53,381 nt of DNA, taken from Ignisphaera sp. Lineage in GTDB: Archaea; Thermoproteota; Thermoprotei_A; Sulfolobales; Ignisphaeraceae. The notes beneath the pieces are model-generated. The model saw only the letters and a list, made by a program, of their open reading frames with translations. It was not told the DNA's origin and did not search any database. This document shows positions 52,668 through 53,381 of this stretch, piece after piece. The stretch lies in contig JAPWTX010000008.1 of NCBI GenBank assembly GCA_028275825.1, forward strand, positions 1-53,381, in the 5' to 3' direction. Each line of letters starts with the position of its first letter. The stretch's first letter is position 1. The translations under genes were made by a program, and so were the position numbers.

Positions 52668-53102
52668 TTGAGTATTAAGCTTATCAGATATTCTCCATGG
52701 CTTGTTCATTTCAATACCGGTGCATGTAATGGTTGCGATATAGAGGTTTTAGCTGCATTAACTCCTCACTATGATCCTGAGCGTTTTGGAATTAGGCTAG
52801 CTCCTTCTATAAGGCATGGTGATATACTCATTGTAACTGGGGCTATAACAAAGAAAGCAGCTGCGCGTTTGAAGAGACTTTACGATCAAATGCCAAGCCC
52901 AAAATTTGTTGTGGCTGTAGGTGCTTGTGCATATGATGGTGGTGTTTTTAAAGATTCATATGCCTTAAGAAAGGGTGCTAAAGATGTGGTACCAGTAGAT
53001 GTTTACATCCCCGGTTGCCCACCAAGGCCAGAGGCAATATTGCATGGGATTGTTAAACTTCTTCAAAAAATTGAGAAGCTAGATGAGGTAAAGTCTAGAT
53101 GA
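52668..53102 (+). CDS. Membrane [NiFe]-hydrogenase small subunit / NuoB-like protein
   Basis: A 144-residue NuoB/EchC-type subunit that carries the proximal [4Fe-4S] cluster. Ligands are the cysteines of NTGACNGCDIEVL, VVAVGACAYDGG and IPGCPPRPEAI. The short length and GACNGCDIE motif favour energy-converting (group 4) hydrogenase-like complexes over bacterial complex I. The start is a TTG at 52668 with a GAGGT site. The next gene overlaps its stop by 4 bp and looks like the NuoC-type subunit. Nearby hypE and hypF support a hydrogenase, but the large subunit that would prove it lies outside the window. Confidence 0.88.
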   Translation: MSIKLIRYSPWLVHFNTGACNGCDIEVLAALTPHYDPERFGIRLAPSIRHGDILIVTGAITKKAAARLKRLYDQMPSPKFVVAVGACAYDGGVFKDSYALRKGAKDVVPVDVYIPGCPPRPEAILHGIVKLLQKIEKLDEVKSR

Positions 53103-53381
53103 GTGAAGCTAAAAATACAGATGTAGAACCTAGTAGTATCATTAGAGATATAATAGTTAAGGAGGAGTTTGTGAAACCTAATAGAAGGGTATTTATAATT
53201 GATAGATCAAAGATTAGAGAAGCTATCTCAAGATTGGTAAAAGCATATGGTGAGACCTCTATCTATATATCTACTATCGCTGGAGTTGATAGAATTGAAC
53301 AAGGATTAATGGAATTGAACTATTTCATTTCAGTACTTCCCCGAAGAGAGATTATAGTGTTAAGAGTTCAAATACCCAGAG
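53099..53381 (+). CDS. NuoC/30-kDa-subunit-like protein of the same complex (partial)
   Basis: The gene begins at ATG 53099, overlapping the preceding stop by 4 bp, and is cut by the window end after about 94 residues. The visible part reads SEAKNTDVEPSSIIRDIIVK and later RVFIIDRSKIREAISRLVKA, YISTIAGVDRIEQGLMELNY and VLPRREIIVLRVQIPR. The helix followed by TIAGVD and the FISVLP...VLRVQIPR strands are typical of NuoC/NdhJ and EchD-like subunits, which link the peripheral arm. A hydrogenase or complex I-like large subunit would be expected next. Confidence 0.82.
   Translation, partial: MSEAKNTDVEPSSIIRDIIVKEEFVKPNRRVFIIDRSKIREAISRLVKAYGETSIYISTIAGVDRIEQGLMELNYFISVLPRREIIVLRVQIPR

Noticed and set aside
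1-53381. CRISPR array
   Set aside because: No regularly spaced direct repeats and no cas genes were found; the repeats present are few, long and dispersed.

Overview
The window is archaeal and most likely from a hyperthermophilic crenarchaeote (Thermoproteota, Desulfurococcales/Ignisphaera-like; the genus is a guess). The case rests on a full-length reverse gyrase, ribosomal proteins S25e and S26e, a two-beta-type proteasome subunit, eukaryote-like ProRS, the UbiD/aconitase-X branch of the archaeal mevalonate pathway, archaeal TATA boxes, frequent GGTG ribosome-binding sites, AT-rich DNA, and a GC-rich tRNA-Gly without encoded CCA.

Layout. 1-6,600: HtrA-like protease, an orphan gene, a flavoprotein, tRNA-Gly(TCC), a decayed tnpB and a GH31 glycosidase whose stop codon lies inside a dispersed repeat. 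6,900-19,150: ABC exporter, a 1.2-kb gap with decayed coding, CDP-alcohol phosphatidyltransferase, rps26e, proS-trmI, an RHH regulator, rps25e, and reverse gyrase overlapped by a nitrilase-fold protein that lacks its catalytic triad. 19,160-23,220: an accessory island with C/D box sRNAs, tnpB remnants, structured GC-rich repeats, an unusual two-gene pair (20424-21678) and a winged-helix regulator. 23,220-28,750: RNase H-like protein, Clp1-type RNA kinase, and the three genes of phosphomevalonate dehydratase plus anhydrophosphomevalonate decarboxylase. 28,798-33,213: a four-gene membrane operon (OPT-like protein, split FtsX-like permease, LolD-like ATPase). 33,750-36,520: sugar nucleotidyltransferase, DPM synthase-GtrA fusion, endonuclease III and another C/D sRNA. 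36,630-37,260: structured repeats. 37,560-53,381: two MoeA proteins, endonuclease V, a non-catalytic-type proteasome beta subunit, DUF59 protein, hexulose-6-phosphate synthase, methanogen-type SerRS, MoeB/ThiF-like E1, M28 peptidase, geranylgeranyl-reductase-like flavoprotein, HypE, HypF, and the start of a [NiFe]-hydrogenase/complex I-like operon.

The genes show three themes: isoprenoid/lipid synthesis (mevalonate branch, reductase, CDP-alcohol transferase), metal-cofactor work (MoeA x2, MoeB-like, DUF59, HypE/HypF with hydrogenase subunits), and RNA/DNA maintenance (reverse gyrase, endonucleases III and V, TrmI, Clp1, guide sRNAs).

The points most worth checking are four to six unannotated C/D box sRNAs, a three-copy structured-RNA repeat probably derived from IS200/IS605 right ends, the accessory pair at 20424-21678, proteins that have lost catalytic residues, genes that appear to lack a canonical start codon, a methanogen-type SerRS, and palindromes in the reverse gyrase and hydrogenase promoters.
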